DNA of 64,000 bases from Piscinibacter sp943370595 (GTDB taxonomy: Bacteria > Pseudomonadota > Gammaproteobacteria > Burkholderiales > Burkholderiaceae_C): contig CALRRO020000001.1 of NCBI GenBank assembly GCA_943370595.1, forward strand, positions 434,001 to 498,000. The letters are read 5' to 3'. This document shows, one piece after another, positions 29,219 through 38,071 of this stretch. A model generated the notes under the pieces. That model was given only the letters and a program-made list of their open reading frames with translations. It made no database searches and was not told the origin of the DNA. Both the position numbers and the translations under genes were made by a program. Position 1 is the first letter of the stretch; the number at the start of each line of letters is the position of its first letter.

Positions 29219-29548
29219 ATGAAGCAGCTTCCGGTCACCGACGTGAAGCCCTGGGCGGCCGCCGCCGGCGCGCCGCTGCTGCTGGACGTGCGCGAACCCT
29301 GGGAGTTCGAGATCGCCGCCATCCGCATCGCCGGCGCGACCACGCTGAACCTGCCGATGGGCCAGATCCCGCAACGGCTGGCCGAGCTGGACCCGGCGCA
29401 GTCCATCCTCTGCATTTGTCATCACGGGATGCGATCGGCGCAGGTCGTCGCATTCCTGGAGCGCGCCGGCTTCGATTCGGTCTACAACCTCGCCGGCGGC
29501 ATCGATGCCTGGTCGGCCCTGGTCGACCCGGCCGTTCCCCGTTACTGA
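29219..29548 (+). CDS. Single-domain rhodanese-like protein
   Basis: The 109-residue protein is a single rhodanese domain. The cation-contact start PLLLDVREPWEFEIAAI, then GATTLNLPMGQI and the active loop CICHHGMRSAQVVAFL are clear. The catalytic Cys is in the CHHGMRS loop, whose six-residue length favours sulfur (not phosphate) transfer. The end LAGGIDAWS is canonical. It may deliver persulfide sulfur or detoxify cyanide; its partner is unknown. It begins five bases after the PCMT stop, and the pcm-rhodanese-tolC order is common in Burkholderiales. Confidence 0.92.
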   Translation: MKQLPVTDVKPWAAAAGAPLLLDVREPWEFEIAAIRIAGATTLNLPMGQIPQRLAELDPAQSILCICHHGMRSAQVVAFLERAGFDSVYNLAGGIDAWSALVDPAVPRY

Positions 29549-29585
29549 CACGCCCTTTCTTCTGAGCCTTCATCGAGGATCCACC

Positions 29586-30959
29586 ATGTCCGTCGCGCGA
29601 ATCCGCACGTCCTTCGCCCCTGCCGCCCTCGTCATCGCGCTGGGGCTCGCATTCGCGGGCACGGCACGCGCGCAGAGCCTGCAGGAGCTGTACGACGCCG
29701 CGCGCGGCTACGACGCCAGCTTCCTGGCCGCCCGCGCGCTGCTCGACTCGGCGCAGTACAAGGCCGAGCAGGCCAAGGCGCTGAACCGCCCGCAGGTGGG
29801 CCTGCAGGTGCAGGCGCAGCGCAGCAGCAGCGACACGCCCTACTCCAGCACGCTGAAGACCGACACCGACACCGTCAGCGCCGGCCTGGCGGCCTCTCAG
29901 AGCCTGTACAACCCGGCCAACAGCGCCACCATCAGCCAGGCGGAGAAGGCGCTGGCCGCCTCGCGCAGCGAGTTCGAGCTGGCCGAGCAGGACCTGATCG
30001 TGCGCGTCGCCGTCGCCTACTTCGACGTGCTGGCGGCGCAGGACACGCTGGCCACCACGCGCGCCAACAAGACCTTCATCAGCGAGCAGCTGGCCTCGGC
30101 CAAGCGCAACTTCGAGGTCGGCACCGCGACGATCACCGACACCCGCGAGGCACAGGCCCGTTTCGACCTGGCCACCGCGCAGGAGATCGCCGCCGAGAAC
30201 GACCTGCGCACCAAGGGCATCGCGCTGGACCAACTGGTCGGCCGCAGCGGCGTCAGCCCCAAGGGCCTGGCGGTGCCGGTGGCGCTGCCGCCGGTGCAGC
30301 CGCCGGTGGTCGATGAATGGGTGATGCGCGCCGACGCCGACCACCCGACCGTGCGCCGCGCCACGCTGGGCCTGGACGTGGCCCGCCTGGAGACCGAGAA
30401 GGCACGCGCCGGCAACCTGCCGACCGTGACGCTCAACGGCAGCTACGCCAAGGGCCATGTGTCGAGCAGTGGCGAATCGCGCTCGGTGCTGACCGGTGCG
30501 CCCACTTCGTTCGACAGCTCGGGCCGTTCGACCAACGCCACCGTCGGCGTGACGATGCAATGGCCGCTGTTCGCCGGCTACTCGGTGCAGAACCGCATCA
30601 AGGAAACCTTGTCGCTGGAAGAGAAGTCGCGCAACGACCTGGAAGCCGCGCGCCGCGGCGTCGCGCAGCTCACGCGCCAGGCCTTCTTCGGCGTGCAGTC
30701 GGGGCTGGCACAGGTCAAGGCGCTGGAGGCGGCCGAGTCGTCCAGTCAGCTCGCGCTGGAGGCCACGCAGCTCGGCTACAAGGTCGGCGTGCGCGTCAAC
30801 CTCGACGTGCTGAATGCGCAGTCGCAGCTGTTCACCACCAAGCGCGACCTGGCCCGCGCGCGCTACGACGTGCTGCTCGGCGGCCTGCGCCTGCGCCAGG
30901 CCGCCGGCCTGCTCAAGCCGGACGACGTGTCGTCCGTCAACCAGCTGCTGGCGAAGTAG
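29586..30959 (+). CDS. tolC: TolC-family outer-membrane efflux channel
   Basis: The 457-residue precursor has a Sec signal cut after GTARAQ. The mature part begins SLQELYDAARGYDASFLAARA, as in TolC. Two outer-membrane efflux repeats follow, each with long helices and strand motifs; VTMQWPLFAGYSVQNRIKET and GYKVGVRVNLDVLNAQSQLF mark the second half. It trimerises into an outer-membrane and periplasmic tunnel. An AGGA site precedes ATG 29586. It could serve the RND pump and the MacAB-like set in this region, and type I secretion elsewhere. Confidence 0.92.
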   Translation: MSVARIRTSFAPAALVIALGLAFAGTARAQSLQELYDAARGYDASFLAARALLDSAQYKAEQAKALNRPQVGLQVQAQRSSSDTPYSSTLKTDTDTVSAGLAASQSLYNPANSATISQAEKALAASRSEFELAEQDLIVRVAVAYFDVLAAQDTLATTRANKTFISEQLASAKRNFEVGTATITDTREAQARFDLATAQEIAAENDLRTKGIALDQLVGRSGVSPKGLAVPVALPPVQPPVVDEWVMRADADHPTVRRATLGLDVARLETEKARAGNLPTVTLNGSYAKGHVSSSGESRSVLTGAPTSFDSSGRSTNATVGVTMQWPLFAGYSVQNRIKETLSLEEKSRNDLEAARRGVAQLTRQAFFGVQSGLAQVKALEAAESSSQLALEATQLGYKVGVRVNLDVLNAQSQLFTTKRDLARARYDVLLGGLRLRQAAGLLKPDDVSSVNQLLAK

Positions 30960-30974
30960 CCGCGCCGCGCGCGC

Positions 30975-32258
30975 CTACTCGACAGCGAGCGGCCCGCGAA
31001 CCTCGTCGACCCGGCCGAGCGAGTCCAGGCGCAGCAGCAGCGTCAGTTCGGGTTCGCCGGCGAAGCCGGCATCGATGGCCTGAAGCGCGCGCAGCAGCTC
31101 ACGCTGGGCCGTGTCGCTGTCAGGCGCCACCGCCCCCGACAGCGCCGCATCGGCCTGCGCAGCACTGCGCAGCACCTGCAGCGCACCGCGCAGCACCAGG
31201 GCGGCCGCCGGTACCGCTTCGCCGAGCGCCAGACGCAGTGCATGCCAGCCGGTCAGCACCCGCGCCGAGGCACAGGCCACGGCCTGCCGCAGCGCATAGG
31301 CCTCCCACAGCGCGCGCCACTCGCCCGATGCGCCGGGGCGCGAGGCCGCGTCCGGCCAGGTCGCCTGCAGGCGGCTGCGCAGCGCGCCGGCGGCATCGCT
31401 GGCAGCACGCCACTGGGTTTCGGCCTGCACGCAGAAGTCGGCGACACGGGCCACGAACACCGGCTTGCGGATCACGCCGGCATGGTTCTCCTCGACCTCG
31501 CGCAGGTAGCGGCTGAGGTCCTGCAGCAGCGAGCGCAGCCGCTCGTCACCCGGGGCAGGCCGGCGCAGCAGTTCGGCGGTATCGGCCTGCAGCACGGCCA
31601 CGGCGTCGCGCAGGCCATGCAGGTAGACCGGGCCGCAGCGCGCCGCCAGCACGATGGCGGCCAGCGCCGCACCGCGCGAGGGGTCGAAGGCCTGCAGCGG
31701 CTGCACGCGCAGCGCGGCGGCCGGCGAGCCTGCCATTTCGCCACGCGCCAATGCCAGCGCGCTGCCGGCGCGCAGCGTCAACGAGTACAGGTCGGCCGGC
31801 TCGGCCGTCGGCGCCAGCAGTGGCGCATGCACCAGTGCCGCGGCGAGCGTCTCGCGCTGCATCGGCGTGATGCGGGCGAGTGGCGCCCGCTGCCAGGCCG
31901 ACGCCTGGGCCCGTTCGACGCGCAACAGCGGTTCGGGCGATGCGTCACGCAGCTCGTAGCGGCGCGAACGGGCCACCACCAGCGTCGTCGGCGGCTTGAT
32001 GGCCGGCGGCGCGACCAGCGCCGCCACCGGCACCTGCACGGCGCCGGCCGGTGCCGGCAGGGGCGCCAGCCCTCCCCCGGCCACGGGAGGGTCGATCCTC
32101 GCCGGGGCTGCCTTCGCGCCGGCCGCAGCCTGGCTGGGCGCCAAGGGCTCGCCGGCGCGCGGCGGTGGCTCGGCACGCGGGCGACGCCACAGCGCCACCA
32201 GCAGCAGCACACAGGCCACCGCCAGCACCACCACCAGCCACCACACCGGATTGCCCAT
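30975..32258 (-). CDS. Membrane-anchored protein of unknown function
   Basis: The 427-residue protein has one N-terminal membrane helix (residues 4-24, WWLVVVLAVACVLLLVALW) followed by a basic RRPR stop signal and an Ala/Pro-rich linker to about residue 95. The remaining 330 residues are mostly helical, Ala/Leu/Arg-rich, with no motif I recognise. The topology suggests a cytoplasmic or periplasmic helical domain tethered to the inner membrane. AGGAG precedes the ATG. It converges with tolC (15 bases between stops). No operon partner is seen. Confidence 0.7.
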   Translation of the reverse strand: MGNPVWWLVVVLAVACVLLLVALWRRPRAEPPPRAGEPLAPSQAAAGAKAAPARIDPPVAGGGLAPLPAPAGAVQVPVAALVAPPAIKPPTTLVVARSRRYELRDASPEPLLRVERAQASAWQRAPLARITPMQRETLAAALVHAPLLAPTAEPADLYSLTLRAGSALALARGEMAGSPAAALRVQPLQAFDPSRGAALAAIVLAARCGPVYLHGLRDAVAVLQADTAELLRRPAPGDERLRSLLQDLSRYLREVEENHAGVIRKPVFVARVADFCVQAETQWRAASDAAGALRSRLQATWPDAASRPGASGEWRALWEAYALRQAVACASARVLTGWHALRLALGEAVPAAALVLRGALQVLRSAAQADAALSGAVAPDSDTAQRELLRALQAIDAGFAGEPELTLLLRLDSLGRVDEVRGPLAVE

Positions 32259-32441
32259 CACGCGCGACTCCTGGCTGGCATCGTGCCACGAACGGCGCGG
32301 CCGGGCCACCGCCGTGAATGCATGATTTGGACGGTGCCAATGGCCCCTGCCGGGCTATGGCCGCGATCAGGCTTGCCGATTGGACCGCCCAGGCCGTCGC
32401 CTGCACCATGACGCCCTGACCAGCAATGCAATGGAGAGCCC

Positions 32442-32660
32442 ATGGCCAAGACCGCAACCTTCGGCGTGATGCACCTCGGCACCTCGTTCACCGTGGGCTA
32501 CGCGCTGACCGGCAACCTGGCGATCGCCGGCGCGATCACTTTCGTCGAACCGCTGGTGAACACCGTGCTGCATTACTTCTTCGACAAGTACTGGGCTCAC
32601 CCGCGGCTGCTGGCGCTGCTGCCGGCGCGGCGCGCCAGGGCCTCGATGGCCATCACGTAG
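32442..32660 (+). CDS. DUF2061 small membrane protein
   Basis: The 72-residue protein has two membrane helices, TFGVMHLGTSFTVGYALTG and AIAGAITFVEPLVNTVLHYFFDKYW, which is the whole DUF2061 signature. The role is unknown. A GGAGA ribosome site precedes the ATG. Its last 64 bases overlap, on the opposite strand, the 3' end of aroQ. The overlapping C-terminal tail is Arg/Ala-rich and probably unimportant. Confidence 0.8.
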   Translation: MAKTATFGVMHLGTSFTVGYALTGNLAIAGAITFVEPLVNTVLHYFFDKYWAHPRLLALLPARRARASMAIT

Positions 32661-33067
32661 CCGTCGACGCCGAAGCCGACGATGATGCCGGCGGCCACCG
32701 GCGACAGCCAGGAGTGGTGGCGGAAGCTCTCGCGGGCGTGCACGTTGCTGATGTGCACCTCGATCACCGGCACCTCGACGGCGCGCACCGCGTCGTGCAG
32801 CGCGATCGAGCTGTGCGTGTAGGCGCCGGCGTTGAAGACCACGCCGGTGACCTCGCCGTCCTTGAAGCGGCGGCCGGCCTCGTGGATGGCGTCGATGAGC
32901 ACACCCTCGTGGTTGGACTGGCGGAACTCGATCGCGTAGCCCAGCTCTTGCCCGCACTCGTTGCACAGGCGCTCGACGTCGGCCAGCGTGGTGCTGCCGT
33001 AGGTGGCCGGCTCACGCGTGCCGAGCAGGTTCAGGTTCGGGCCGTTGAGGACGAGGATGGCGGGCAT
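32597..33067 (-). CDS. aroQ: 3-dehydroquinate dehydratase, type II
   Basis: The 156-residue enzyme converts 3-dehydroquinate to 3-dehydroshikimate in the shikimate pathway. It has the type II active-site set: NGPNLNLLGTREPATYG (catalytic Tyr and Arg), EFRQSNHEG, FNAGAYTHSSIALHD and EVHISNVHARESFRHHSW (His, Arg). Type II enzymes form dodecamers. It is the last gene of the run pgm-waaC-waaA-aroQ, 27 bases after waaA, and is probably read from the same transcript. Confidence 0.97.
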   Translation of the reverse strand: MPAILVLNGPNLNLLGTREPATYGSTTLADVERLCNECGQELGYAIEFRQSNHEGVLIDAIHEAGRRFKDGEVTGVVFNAGAYTHSSIALHDAVRAVEVPVIEVHISNVHARESFRHHSWLSPVAAGIIVGFGVDGYVMAIEALARRAGSSASSRG

Positions 33068-33094
33068 GGCGGCTCTCGTGGTTCGTTCGTGCGG

Positions 33095-34420
33095 TCAGTC
33101 GTTCGAATGCAAGCGTGGTTGTACCTCAGGCCACAGCGCGAGGATCTGCTCGGCCATGCGCTGCGCGGCGCCGCGGTGCTCGGCAGCGAAGGCGCGGGCG
33201 GATTCGCTGTGCCCGGCCAGCCGCGCCGGATCGGCGAGCAGCGCCAGTGCGGCGTCCAAGCCGGCATCGATGCCGGCGACACGCTGTGCCGCACCGGCCG
33301 CCTCGGCAAGTTCGGCCGCTTCGGCGAAGTTGAAGGTGTGCGGGCCCATCACCACCGGGCAGCCGCAGGCCGCCGCCTCGATCAGGTTCTGGCCGCCCAG
33401 CGGCGCGAAGCTGCCGCCGAGCAGCGCCACCTGGGCCAGGCCGTAGTACAGCGCCATCTCGCGCATCGAGTCGCCCAGCCAGGCGTCGGCGGTCAGCGCA
33501 GCGGCGGGCGGCGCATCTGACCAGTCACTGCGCCGCGCGACGCCGAGACCCGAGGCGCGCATCAGCGCAGCAACCTCGTCGAAGCGCTGCGGGTGCCGCG
33601 GCACGATGACCAGCAGCGGCCGCGCCGGATGGCCTGCCGCGCGCTGCGCCCACGCGCCCAGCAGCGGCGCCTCCTCGCCCTCGCGCGAGACCGCGAACAG
33701 CAGCACCGGCCGGGCCAGCGCCGCGCGCCAGGCCTGCCCGCGCGCCAGCAGGGCCACGTCCGGCGCGAGGTCGTACTTGAGGTTGCCGCAAACCCGCACG
33801 TCGGCAGCGCCGGCGGCGCGCATGCGCTGCGCGTCGGCCTCGGTCTGCGCGAGCACGCGCGTCAGCGCCTCGACCGCCGGGCGCATCAGCGCGTCGAGCC
33901 GTTCGCCGCGGCGGCGGCTGCGCTCGCTCAGGCGCGCATTGGCCAGCACCAGCGGCACGGCCTGCGCGCGTGCAGCCGGCAGCAGATTCGGCCAGACCTC
34001 GGTCTCCATCAGCACGCCGACCGCCGGGCGGAACTGCGCCAGGAAGCGGTCGACGGCGCCCGGCGTGTCGAACGGCAGCCAGGTCTGCCGGTCGCCTTCG
34101 CGCAGCAGTTCGCGGCCGGTCTCGCGGCCGGTGGCGGTGCTGTGCGTCAGCAGCAGGCGCAGGCCGGGGCGGCACTCGCGCAAGGCCGCGATCAAGGCGG
34201 CGGCCGCGCGTGTCTCACCGAGCGACACCGCGTGCACCCACAGCCAGCCCGCCGACGGCGCCTCGCTGCGGTAGAAGCCCAGCCGCTCGCCCAGCGCCTC
34301 GCGGTACAGCGGCTCGGCACGGCCACGCCACCACAGGCGCATCAGGTACGGCGGCTGGGCCAGCCAGAGCAGCGAGGAGTACAGCGCGCGCGCTGCGCGC
34401 GCTCGCCAGGTCAGGGTCAC
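33095..34420 (-). CDS. waaA: 3-deoxy-D-manno-octulosonic acid (Kdo) transferase
   Basis: The 441-residue inner-membrane-associated GT30 enzyme adds Kdo to lipid IVA, the start of the LPS core. The family N-terminal anchor (LYSSLLWLAQPPYLMRLWWRG), GWLWVHAVSLGETRAA (catalytic Glu region), VGVLMETEVWPNLL and VALLGGSFAPLGGQNLIEAAACGCPVVMGPHTFNF are all present. The start is GTG at 34420, overlapping the waaC stop as GTGA; no closer ATG fits. One or two Kdo additions cannot be told from sequence. Confidence 0.96.
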   Translation of the reverse strand: MTLTWRARAARALYSSLLWLAQPPYLMRLWWRGRAEPLYREALGERLGFYRSEAPSAGWLWVHAVSLGETRAAAALIAALRECRPGLRLLLTHSTATGRETGRELLREGDRQTWLPFDTPGAVDRFLAQFRPAVGVLMETEVWPNLLPAARAQAVPLVLANARLSERSRRRGERLDALMRPAVEALTRVLAQTEADAQRMRAAGAADVRVCGNLKYDLAPDVALLARGQAWRAALARPVLLFAVSREGEEAPLLGAWAQRAAGHPARPLLVIVPRHPQRFDEVAALMRASGLGVARRSDWSDAPPAAALTADAWLGDSMREMALYYGLAQVALLGGSFAPLGGQNLIEAAACGCPVVMGPHTFNFAEAAELAEAAGAAQRVAGIDAGLDAALALLADPARLAGHSESARAFAAEHRGAAQRMAEQILALWPEVQPRLHSND

Positions 34421-35403
34421 GAAGCCGCGACCAGCACGTTGCTCCAGGCCAGCCAGGTGGCCTGCACGCTCGGCACCGGCCGGCCTTCGATCGCCACCTG
34501 GTGGCGGTGACCATGGCTGGCCTGCGGCCCGGTGCGCCAGGCGGTCGGGAAGTTGTAGAGCTGCACGTGCGGCAGGTCCAGCGCCACCGCAATGTGGCTC
34601 AGGCCGCTGTCGACACCGATCACGCCCTGCGTCAGCGCCAGGCGGTCGAGCACCGCATCCAGCGCCATGTGCGGCCAGACCTCGACGTGAAAGGCCTTCT
34701 CGAACTGCAGCCCGGCGGCGATCAGTTCGGCGCGGGTCTGCTCCAGCTCGTTGGCCTGAGGCAGGCCGATGCGCCAGCCGGCGTCGATGACACGCTTGCC
34801 GATCTGCACCCAGTGGTCGACCGGCCACAGCTTGTCGTCGCGCGAGGTGCCGTGCACGAAGGCCACCGTCGGCGTGGCCGAGCGGATCACGCGGCGGGTG
34901 GCGCGCAGGCCGTAGGTCGGCGGCCCGTCGACCGGCCGGCCGAGCACGGCGGCGACCAGCGCGCGCGAACGGTCCATCGCATGGATGTGCGGCTCGATGC
35001 GGATCGCGTGGTCGACCAGCCAGCCGGCCGGCGCCTCGTAGCTCGAGCCCTCGGTCTGGTTGGCCAGGCCGAAGCGCGTGCCGCGCGCCAGCCGGGCGAC
35101 GATCGCCGACTTGGTCAGGCCCTGCAGGTCGATGATCGCGTCGTACTGCTCTTCCTGCAGCTGCGTCCTGAAGGTACGCCAGGCGGCGCGCACGCTGCCC
35201 GTCCACCAGGCGCGCCGCCACTGGCGCAGCGAACACTCGATGACGCGGCGCACGCCGGCGACGCGCCGCACCAGGGGTGCGAAGGCCGGCTCGACCACCC
35301 AGTCGATGACGGCCTCGGGGTGCGCGGCGCGGATGTCGTGCACCACCGGCATGGCGTGCACCACGTCGCCCAGCGACGAGAGCTTGACGATGAGGACCTT
35401 CAA
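34417..35403 (-). CDS. waaC: LPS heptosyltransferase I
   Basis: The 328-residue GT9 enzyme transfers the first L-glycero-D-manno-heptose to Kdo. It opens MKVLIVKLSSLGDVVHAMPV, the family hallmark, with a further IIDLQGLTKSAIVARLA motif and the donor-site GVIGVDSGLSHIAVALDLPHVQLY. Length is normal. It is 16 bases downstream of the phosphomannomutase gene and coupled to waaA, so this is an LPS inner-core operon. Confidence 0.95.
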   Translation of the reverse strand: MKVLIVKLSSLGDVVHAMPVVHDIRAAHPEAVIDWVVEPAFAPLVRRVAGVRRVIECSLRQWRRAWWTGSVRAAWRTFRTQLQEEQYDAIIDLQGLTKSAIVARLARGTRFGLANQTEGSSYEAPAGWLVDHAIRIEPHIHAMDRSRALVAAVLGRPVDGPPTYGLRATRRVIRSATPTVAFVHGTSRDDKLWPVDHWVQIGKRVIDAGWRIGLPQANELEQTRAELIAAGLQFEKAFHVEVWPHMALDAVLDRLALTQGVIGVDSGLSHIAVALDLPHVQLYNFPTAWRTGPQASHGHRHQVAIEGRPVPSVQATWLAWSNVLVAAS

Positions 35404-35419
35404 GCGCGGGCCCGTCGGC

Positions 35420-36811
35420 TCAATGCGCCGCAGCGGCGACGTGCGCGTCGGGCTTGACGGCGCGCAGCGCGGCCATCACCTCGGCCTCGATGCGCTGCAG
35501 CGCCGCCGGCGTGTGGCCTTCGAAGCGCAGCACCAGCACCGGCGTGGTGTTGGAGCTGCGCACCAGGCCGAAGCCGTCGTCGTACTCGACGCGCAGCCCG
35601 TCGATGGTGACGATCTCGCGCGCGCCGGGGAACTTGGCCGTCGCGAGCAACTGCTCCACGACGCGCTTGGGCTCGCCCTCGGCGCAGGCCACGTTCAGCT
35701 CGGGCGTGCTGTGGCTGGTCGGCAGCGCGTCGAGCACGCGGCTCGGGTTCTTCGTGCGCGAGAGGATCTCGAGCAAGCGCGCCGCGGTGTAGGTGGCGTC
35801 GTCGAAGCCGTACCAGCGCTCGCCGAAGAAGATGTGGCCGCTCATCTCGCCGGCGATCGGCGAGCCGATCTCGCGCATCTTCGCCTTGATCAGCGAGTGC
35901 CCGGTCTTCCACATCAGCGGCGTGCCGCCGGCCGCGCGGATCACCGGCGCCAGGCGCTGGCTGCACTTGACGTCGAAGATCACCGTGCCACCCGGGTGGC
36001 GCTGCAGGATGTCCTGCGCGAACAGCATCAGCTGGCGGTCGGGGTAGATGATGTGGCCGTCGACGGTGACCACGCCGAGGCGGTCGCCATCGCCGTCGAA
36101 GGCCAGGCCGAGTTCGGCGCCGGACGCCTTGACGGTGCGGATCAGGTCGGCCAGGTTCTCCGGCTTGCTCGGGTCGGGGTGGTGGTTGGGGAAGTCGCCG
36201 TCGACCTCGGAGTACAGCTCGATCACCTCGCAGCCCAGCGCGCGCAGGATGGCCGGGGCCGAGGCACCGGGAATGCCGTTGCCGGAGTCGACCACGATCT
36301 TCATGCTGCGCTTGAGCTTGCAGTCGGTCGCGATGCGGGCGGTGTACTCCGGCACGATGTCCATCGCGGCCGAGCGGCCCGGCGTCTTCACATAGTCTTC
36401 CCGCTCGATGCGCTGGCGCAGCGCCTGGATCGCATCGCCGTAGATGGCCTTGCCGGCAAGCACCATCTTGAAGCCGTTGTAGTCCTTCGGGTTGTGGCTG
36501 CCCGTCACCTGGATGCCGCTGCTGCAGCCCTGCGCGCCGCGTGTGGCGGCCACGTAGTAAAGCATCGGCGTGGTCACCGCACCGAGGTCGACCACGTCCA
36601 GGCCGGTCGAGGCCAGGCCGCGGATCAGCGCAGCGGCCAGGCCCGGGCCGGACAGGCGGCCGTCGCGCCCCACCGCCACCGCGCGTTCGCCGGCGGCGAT
36701 GGCCTCGCTGCCGAAGGCGCGGCCGAGGTGCTCGGCGAAGGTTTCGTCGATGGTCTTGCCGACCACGCCGCGGATGTCGTAGGCCTTGAAGATGCTGGAG
36801 TCGACGTGCAT
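35420..36811 (-). CDS. Phosphomannomutase/phosphoglucomutase
   Basis: The 463-residue alpha-D-phosphohexomutase of the AlgC/ManB type has four domains in order: FKAYDIRGVVGKTI at the N-terminus, phosphoserine loop QVTGSHNPKDYNGFK (catalytic Ser), metal loop AFDGDGDRLGVV, sugar-binding GEMSGHIFFGERWYGFDD, and a C-terminal phosphate site near RSSNTTPVLVLRFEG. It interconverts the 1- and 6-phosphates of mannose or glucose for LPS or exopolysaccharide precursors. First gene of the run with waaC, waaA and aroQ. Dual specificity is inferred from AlgC. Confidence 0.93.
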   Translation of the reverse strand: MHVDSSIFKAYDIRGVVGKTIDETFAEHLGRAFGSEAIAAGERAVAVGRDGRLSGPGLAAALIRGLASTGLDVVDLGAVTTPMLYYVAATRGAQGCSSGIQVTGSHNPKDYNGFKMVLAGKAIYGDAIQALRQRIEREDYVKTPGRSAAMDIVPEYTARIATDCKLKRSMKIVVDSGNGIPGASAPAILRALGCEVIELYSEVDGDFPNHHPDPSKPENLADLIRTVKASGAELGLAFDGDGDRLGVVTVDGHIIYPDRQLMLFAQDILQRHPGGTVIFDVKCSQRLAPVIRAAGGTPLMWKTGHSLIKAKMREIGSPIAGEMSGHIFFGERWYGFDDATYTAARLLEILSRTKNPSRVLDALPTSHSTPELNVACAEGEPKRVVEQLLATAKFPGAREIVTIDGLRVEYDDGFGLVRSSNTTPVLVLRFEGHTPAALQRIEAEVMAALRAVKPDAHVAAAAH

Positions 36812-36869
36812 GGCAAGGGTGGGGTTGAGAATCGCGGCATTGTAGGGAGGGCTGGCCCTGGAACCATCA

Positions 36870-37607
36870 GTGATCGTCATCGTGCTCGGCGCAGCGCTGG
36901 CCGGCTTCATCCAGGGCCTGTCGGGCTTCGGCTTCGGGCTGACGGCGATGGCCGTCTGGGCCTGGGCGCTGGAGCCGCGGCTGGCCGCGGTGCTGGCGGT
37001 GGCCGGCGCGCTGGCCGGGCAGCTGCTGGCGGCGCTGACCGTGCGGCGCGGCTTCGACGGCATGCGCCTCGCGCCCTTCGTCGCCGGCGGGCTGCTCGGC
37101 CTGCCGCTGGGCCTGTGGCTGCTGCCGCGGCTGGACGTGCCGATGTTCCGCGCCGTGCTCGGCGGCCTGCTGATCACCTGGTGCCCGCTGATGCTGCTGG
37201 CGCCACGGCTGCCGCGCATCACGCGTGGCGGGCGCATCGGCGATGCGGCCTCGGGCGTGGCCGGCGGCGTGATGGGCGGCCTGGGTGGTTTCACCGGCGC
37301 CATCCCGACGCTGTGGTGCACGCTGCGCGGCTTCGACAAGGACACCCAGCGCGCGGTGATCCAGAACTTCAACCTGGCGATGCTGTCGGTGACCTTCGTC
37401 GCGTACCTGGCGAGCGGCTTCGTCACCCGCGAGATGCTGCCGGCCATCGGCCTGGTGCTGCCGGCCATGCTGCTGCCGGCGCTGATCGGCATGCGCGTCT
37501 ACATCGGCATCAGCGAGCTGGCCTTCCGGCGCATCGTGCTGCTGTTGCTGACGGCCTCGGGCGTGGCGCTGCTGGTGGCGGCGCTGCCGGTGCTGCTGAA
37601 CCGCTGA
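36870..37607 (+). CDS. TauE/SafE-family permease
   Basis: The 245-residue membrane protein has about eight hydrophobic helices in two halves. It opens with AALAGFIQGLSGFGFGLTAM and has a repeat VAGGVMGGLGGFTGAIPTLWC, both typical of TauE/SafE. Members export sulfite or sulfonates, or take up organic acids; the substrate here is unknown. GTG 36870 is the listed start, but GGGAGG (36845-36850) is better spaced for an in-frame CTG at 36858, so the true start may be four codons earlier. An in-frame TAG lies upstream at 36843. Confidence 0.85.
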   Translation: MIVIVLGAALAGFIQGLSGFGFGLTAMAVWAWALEPRLAAVLAVAGALAGQLLAALTVRRGFDGMRLAPFVAGGLLGLPLGLWLLPRLDVPMFRAVLGGLLITWCPLMLLAPRLPRITRGGRIGDAASGVAGGVMGGLGGFTGAIPTLWCTLRGFDKDTQRAVIQNFNLAMLSVTFVAYLASGFVTREMLPAIGLVLPAMLLPALIGMRVYIGISELAFRRIVLLLLTASGVALLVAALPVLLNR

Positions 37608-37921
37608 AACGCCGCCAGCCGCGTCCAGCCCAGCCAGCGCAGCGCGGCGCGCAGCCCGGCTCCGCGCCGGCGGCGCTGCATGACCAGGGTCGTGCGGCCC
37701 AGCGCATGGCAGTGCCAGGTGCCGGCCTCCGCAGCGCTCCAGGTGCGTCCCTCGGGCCAGCGCTCCTGCCTGCGCAGCAGCGTTTCGCCCAGCCACACCG
37801 CCGGCGGCTCGGCCAGCAGGCTGCCGCTGCGCAACCAGAGCCGGTCGCCGCGGCGAAGTGCGAGTCGCAGGGCCTGACCGGCTTCGAGTTCGTGAATCGT
37901 TGTCGTGTCCATGAGCAGCAT
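37499..37921 (-). CDS. DUF2917 domain protein
   Basis: The 140-residue protein has its DUF2917 region in residues 1-95: an N-terminal IHELEAGQALRLALRRGDRLWLRSG strand pair (cupin-like sheet) and LGRTTLVMQRRR. The function is unknown; such proteins occur mostly in Burkholderiales. Its last 109 bases are antisense to the end of the TauE/SafE gene, an unusually long overlap, and that C-terminal part is Ser-rich. A second ATG lies three codons in (37912). It is divergent from the MocR gene, with the candidate MocR sites between them. Confidence 0.65.
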   Translation of the reverse strand: MLLMDTTTIHELEAGQALRLALRRGDRLWLRSGSLLAEPPAVWLGETLLRRQERWPEGRTWSAAEAGTWHCHALGRTTLVMQRRRRGAGLRAALRWLGWTRLAAFQRFSSTGSAATSSATPEAVSNSSTMRRKASSLMPM

Positions 37922-37972
37922 GGTCTGCCCCCGCCCGCCGAGCCACCAGACACAGCCGGCGACGACGCGCAG

Positions 37973-38035
37973 CGCAACAGCCGCCGCGGCCGGCCTCTGT
38001 TGCGGTCGCATCACCGGGCATCTGTATCTGTTGCG
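37973..38035. promoter_or_regulatory. Three CTGTTGCG sites, candidate MocR operator
   Basis: CTGTTGCG occurs at 37997-38004 and 38028-38035 as a direct repeat (31 bases apart, about three helical turns), and inverted as CGCAACAG at 37973-37980. The sites lie in the 150-base space between the divergent DUF2917 and MocR genes. Known MocR proteins such as GabR bind spaced repeats next to their own promoter, so these are likely binding sites. The assignment is inference. Confidence 0.6.
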
Positions 38036-38071
38036 TGCCCTCGCGCTGGCGGCACACTCGGGGCTGCACCC

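Noticed and set aside
30956..30978. GTAG...CTAC hairpin across the tolC stop
   Set aside because: It has an internal mismatch and no T-run; the evidence for a terminator is too weak.
35060..38071. Upstream in-frame extension of the MocR gene
   Set aside because: It runs antisense to phosphomannomutase and has no protein-like motif; the MocR N-terminus starts cleanly at 38072.
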